NCBI GenBank assembly: GCA_051881075.1
Contig: JBJEPE010000003.1
Location: forward strand, 31,828-95,827
Reading direction: 5' to 3'
Source: RUG14223 sp051881075
GTDB lineage: Bacteria; Bacillota; Clostridia; Oscillospirales; Acutalibacteraceae
DNA length: 64,000 bases
This document shows positions 60,956-64,000 of this stretch, one piece after another. Position 1 is the first letter of the stretch. Every line of letters begins with the position of its first letter. The notes below the pieces were generated by a model. That model was not told the origin of the DNA. It was given only the letters and a program-made list of their open reading frames with translations, and did no database searches. The translations under genes were made by a program, and so were the position numbers.

Positions 60956-62152
60956 ATGGAAAGAAAATATAATATAGCCGTTGTGGGTACAGGCTATGTG
61001 GGTCTGTCGCTTGCTGTGCTTCTTTCTCAGAAAAACAAGGTTACGGCCATTGATATTGACAGTAATAAGATTGATTTGATAAACAGCAGAAAATCACCCG
61101 TAGTAGATAAAGAGATGGAGGAATATTTAGCGGAAAAGGAGCTTGACCTGACTGCCACTACAGATGGAACAGAGGCCTACAAAACCGCAGATTATATAAT
61201 AATTTCAACATCTACAAATTACGATGAAAAGAAAAATTATTTCGATACATCATCGGTTGAGAGCGTTATTGAACAGGTAATTAAGGTAAACCGTGAGGCG
61301 GTAATAGTAATAAAATCTACCGTTCCCGTAGGATTTACCGATATTGTAATAGATAAGTTCGAATACAAAAACATTATATTCAGCCCGGAATTTTTGCGTG
61401 AAGGCAAGGCGTTATATGATAATGTACACCCAAGCCGCATAATTATAGGTGTACATAATGACGATAAAAAGCTTGCAGATGCGGCGTGTAATTTTGCCGA
61501 ACTGTTAAAGAGCGTTACAGAAGAGGAAAAGGTTGAGGTAAGGTTTATGAATCCCTCAGAGGCTGAGGCGGTCAAGCTTTTTGCGAATACTTACCTTGCC
61601 CTCAGAGTTTCGTTTTTTAATGAGCTTGATACATATGCAGAGGTGCGTGGGCTTGATACCAAGTCTATAATAGAGGGTGTCGGGCTTGACCCAAGAATAG
61701 GTACTCATTATAATAACCCATCTTTCGGCTACGGCGGATATTGTCTGCCTAAAGATACAAAACAGCTTTTAGCTAATTACAACGATGTACCGCAGAATAT
61801 TATCTCCGCTATAGTTGCCGCAAACAGTACACGCAAGGACTTTATAGCCGATCAGATAATAGCCAAAGATCCTAAGACGGTAGGCATATACCGCCTTACA
61901 ATGAAGTCAGGCAGTGATAATTTCAGGCAAAGCTCAATACAGGATGTTATGAAGCGCATAAGGGCCCATGGCATAGAGGTAGTTATATATGAGCCTATAT
62001 TAAAGGAAGATACCTACTTTAACAGCAAAATAATACGTAGCTTAGATGAATTTAAGCAAATGTCAGATGTTATATTGGCTAACAGGTACAACGCCGATAT
62101 AGCCGATGTAATAGATAAGGTATATACAAGAGATTTGTATTTCAGAGATTGA
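60956..62152 (+). CDS. UDP-glucose/UDP-sugar 6-dehydrogenase
   Basis: A 398-residue enzyme with a Rossmann start (V-V-G-T-G-Y-V-G-L-S), S-T-V-P-V-G-F, S-P-E-F-L-R-E-G and catalytic Cys263 in F-G-Y-G-G-Y-C-L-P-K-D-T-K-Q. It oxidises a UDP-hexose to uronate with NAD, supplying glucuronate-type donors. AAAGGGG precedes the start. Confidence 0.95.
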   Translation: MERKYNIAVVGTGYVGLSLAVLLSQKNKVTAIDIDSNKIDLINSRKSPVVDKEMEEYLAEKELDLTATTDGTEAYKTADYIIISTSTNYDEKKNYFDTSSVESVIEQVIKVNREAVIVIKSTVPVGFTDIVIDKFEYKNIIFSPEFLREGKALYDNVHPSRIIIGVHNDDKKLADAACNFAELLKSVTEEEKVEVRFMNPSEAEAVKLFANTYLALRVSFFNELDTYAEVRGLDTKSIIEGVGLDPRIGTHYNNPSFGYGGYCLPKDTKQLLANYNDVPQNIISAIVAANSTRKDFIADQIIAKDPKTVGIYRLTMKSGSDNFRQSSIQDVMKRIRAHGIEVVIYEPILKEDTYFNSKIIRSLDEFKQMSDVILANRYNADIADVIDKVYTRDLYFRD

Positions 62153-62171
62153 TTTTCAGGCAGGGAATACT

Positions 62172-63332
62172 ATGAACACTGTGCAGTCGGTAATGATAGC
62201 GTTAATTCGCTCATGTTTTACAGATGAAAAAATAAATAATAACGCAAGAGAGCTTATCACACCTGAACTTCTGCAAAAGGTTTATTCACTTTCAAAGAAG
62301 CAGGACTTGGTACATCTTGTTGCATACGCACTGCATAAAAACGGCCTTTTGACAAATGATGAGATAGGTGCAAAGCTACACAAAGCGCAGATGATGGCGG
62401 TAATGCGATATGAGCAGATAAACTATGAATATAACCGCATCTGCACTTGTTTAGAAAACGCACAGGTACAGTTTGTTCCGCTTAAGGGTTCGGTTTTAAG
62501 GGCTTATTATCCGCAGGAATGGATGCGTACAAGCTGTGATATAGATATACTTATACACCCACAGGACCTCGACAATGCTCAGCAGGAGCTTTTGCAGAAG
62601 CTTGGCTATGAGCAGGGCGAGAGAAGCTCATACGAGATGTCGTTTCACTCTAAGAGCGGTGTGCATATTGAGCTTCATACGGCATTGGCGGCACAGGAGC
62701 ATAAATGCAGTAATGTATTGTCACAGGCATGGGATTACGCTGTGCCTAAGAAGGACGGAGCATATCATTACATTTTTACGGATGAGATGTTCTACTTTTA
62801 CCATATAGCGCACATGGCTATACACTTTGAGTTTGGCGGTTGCGGAGTGCGTCCGTTCCTTGATTTATGGATACTCAACAACCGTAACGACTTTGATGTA
62901 GATAAATGCAAACCGTTGCTTGAGGAGGGCAGGCTTTTCGCATTTGCTCAAGCGGCAACAAAGCTTGCGAACGTTTGGTTCTCTGACTGTGACGCAGACG
63001 AGTTATCTGCACAGATGGAAGATTTCATAATGCGTGCAGGCGTTTATGGCAATATTGAGAATAAGATTGCTGCACAGCAAAGCAAGAAGGGCAGCAAGGT
63101 TAAGTACGCAATGTCACGTGTCTTTTTACCGTATGCAAAGTTAAGCGCATTTTATCCGTCGCTGAAGGGGCATAGGTGGCTTACACCGATATATCAGGTA
63201 AGACGTTGGTTTAAGCTCGTGTTCTGCGGCGGTTTAAAACGTTCTGCTAAAGAACTTAGCGTAAACGCAAAAGTAACGGATACTAAAAAGGTGCAGGTAG
63301 GTGCATTGATGCAAAAGCTGGACTTGATATAA
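62172..63332 (+). CDS. nucleotidyltransferase-family protein (NTP_transf_5)
   Basis: A 386-residue protein with P-L-K-G-S-V-L-R-A-Y-Y and D-I-D-I-L-I (carboxylates typical of the nucleotidyltransferase fold), then H-I-E-L-H and H-M-A-I-H-F. This is the PF14907 pattern found in capsule and peptide-natural-product clusters. Its role in glycan synthesis is not known. Confidence 0.85.
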   Translation: MNTVQSVMIALIRSCFTDEKINNNARELITPELLQKVYSLSKKQDLVHLVAYALHKNGLLTNDEIGAKLHKAQMMAVMRYEQINYEYNRICTCLENAQVQFVPLKGSVLRAYYPQEWMRTSCDIDILIHPQDLDNAQQELLQKLGYEQGERSSYEMSFHSKSGVHIELHTALAAQEHKCSNVLSQAWDYAVPKKDGAYHYIFTDEMFYFYHIAHMAIHFEFGGCGVRPFLDLWILNNRNDFDVDKCKPLLEEGRLFAFAQAATKLANVWFSDCDADELSAQMEDFIMRAGVYGNIENKIAAQQSKKGSKVKYAMSRVFLPYAKLSAFYPSLKGHRWLTPIYQVRRWFKLVFCGGLKRSAKELSVNAKVTDTKKVQVGALMQKLDLI

Positions 63333-63347
63333 ATTGGAGGTTTAAAC

Positions 63348-64000
63348 ATGAATACAGCGTTGATTTTCGCAGGCGGTACAGGTACCCGTATGAACAGTAA
63401 AACTAAACCTAAGCAATTTCTTGACCTTTACGGTAAGGCTATCATAATACACACATTGGAGCATTTTGAGTATCATCCGCAGATAGATGCGATAGCGGTC
63501 GTATGTATAGAGGGCTGGATAGATTATCTGAAAAGACTTATAAAAAAAGAGGATTTCAAGAAAATAAAATGGATAGTTCCCGGCGGTGACAGTTGTCAGG
63601 AATCTATATTTAAGGGACTTAAAGCAATACATGATGACCCCTGCTGTGATGATGATACCATAGTGCTTATACATGACGGTGTAAGACCGCTTATTAATGA
63701 ACAGCTTATCACAGATAATATAGACTGTGTTCGTAAAAACGGCTCTGCAATTACCGTAAGTCCTGCCATTGAAACCATAATTAAGACTAAAAATGACGGC
63801 AGTATGGTAACTGAAACCATTGAGCGTAAGGAGTGTTGCTACGGCAGAGCGCCGCAGAGCTTTTACCTTAAGGATATATATGAATGTCATATTAAGGCTA
63901 TAAAGATCAATAAGTTTGACTTTATTGATTCAGCGTCAATGATGACATACTTCGGTAACGGACTTTACACAATACAGGGTCCTGCCGAAAATATAAAAAT
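63348..64000 (+). CDS. IspD/TarI-type cytidylyltransferase, N-terminal part
   Basis: The frame starts at ATG 63348 behind TTGGAGG and is open to the window end; 217 residues visible. The nucleotide-binding opening A-L-I-F-A-G-G-T-G-T-R-M-N-S-K-T-K-P-K-Q-F is typical of IspD/TarI, followed by V-P-G-G-D-S-C-Q-E-S-I and H-D-G-V-R-P. The position in a glycan operon favours a ribitol-phosphate (TarI-like) over a MEP-pathway role. The C-terminus lies outside the window. Confidence 0.9.
   Translation, partial: MNTALIFAGGTGTRMNSKTKPKQFLDLYGKAIIIHTLEHFEYHPQIDAIAVVCIEGWIDYLKRLIKKEDFKKIKWIVPGGDSCQESIFKGLKAIHDDPCCDDDTIVLIHDGVRPLINEQLITDNIDCVRKNGSAITVSPAIETIIKTKNDGSMVTETIERKECCYGRAPQSFYLKDIYECHIKAIKINKFDFIDSASMMTYFGNGLYTIQGPAENIK

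Noticed and set aside
63342..63890. 182-codon minus-strand frame
   Set aside because: Shadow of the IspD/TarI-type gene, which has clear nucleotide-binding motifs on the plus strand.

Overview
The window is a 64 kb chromosomal stretch of a low-to-moderate G+C, spore-forming Gram-positive anaerobe. Spore coat and germination genes, a tryptophan T-box, FtsEX with a PcsB-like hydrolase, TTG/GTG starts behind strong Shine-Dalgarno sites and a dockerin-bearing secreted protein all point to Clostridia, most plausibly a gut Oscillospiraceae/Ruminococcus-like species. The genus is inferred from gene content only; no rRNA or tRNA gene is visible.

Layout. 1-3.5 kb: tail of a LytTR regulator with a LiaF-like membrane protein, then small accessory genes. 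3.5-6.2 kb (minus): a T-box-controlled TrpB-like enzyme and an amidohydrolase. 6.2-11.6 kb: sporulation block (57-aa small protein plus CotF-like coat protein; DUF4363/DUF421 pair; GerA-type receptor subunit; a single protein joining GerB-type permease and GerC-type lipoprotein). 11.8-18.9 kb: a 1857-residue secreted subtilase with leucine-rich repeats, Thr-rich linker and dockerin, then a phosphohexomutase. 19.3-24.9 kb: CdaR-type regulator, ftsE-ftsX-pcsB-like operon and a degenerate S41 peptidase. 25-28 kb: DtxR-type regulator, flavin-type oxidase, metallophosphoesterase, XRE regulator. 27.9-35.5 kb: a divergent pair that is the best candidate for an unusual defence system, a zinc-finger/deoxyribosyltransferase-like protein and a 2143-residue HEPN-SF1 helicase-nuclease. 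35.6-44.7 kb: TetR-ABC transporter, a 900-bp noncoding region packed with hairpins, MerR-TipAS regulator, MATE pump, acyltransferase/DUF6320 pair, and a YitT protein behind a structured leader. 45-51.9 kb: lipoprotein, NiaR/nicotinamidase pair, restriction-endonuclease-like protein, phosphatase, atypical deformylase, methyltransferase and a decayed UvrD helicase. 52-64 kb: a long polysaccharide operon running off the right edge.

How the genes work together. The right-hand operon has most parts of a Wzx/Wzy-type surface-glycan pathway: aminotransferase, two glycosyltransferases, EpsG-type polymerase, pyruvyl transferase with an FrhB-type iron-sulfur partner, acyltransferase, flippase, UDP-glucose dehydrogenase, nucleotidyltransferase and an IspD/TarI-type cytidylyltransferase. 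FtsEX and the PcsB-like hydrolase form a septal peptidoglycan-cutting module. NiaR and nicotinamidase form a niacin-responsive pair. The HEPN-helicase and its divergent neighbour look like nucleic-acid and nucleotide effectors of a conflict system, although their partnership is inferred from position.
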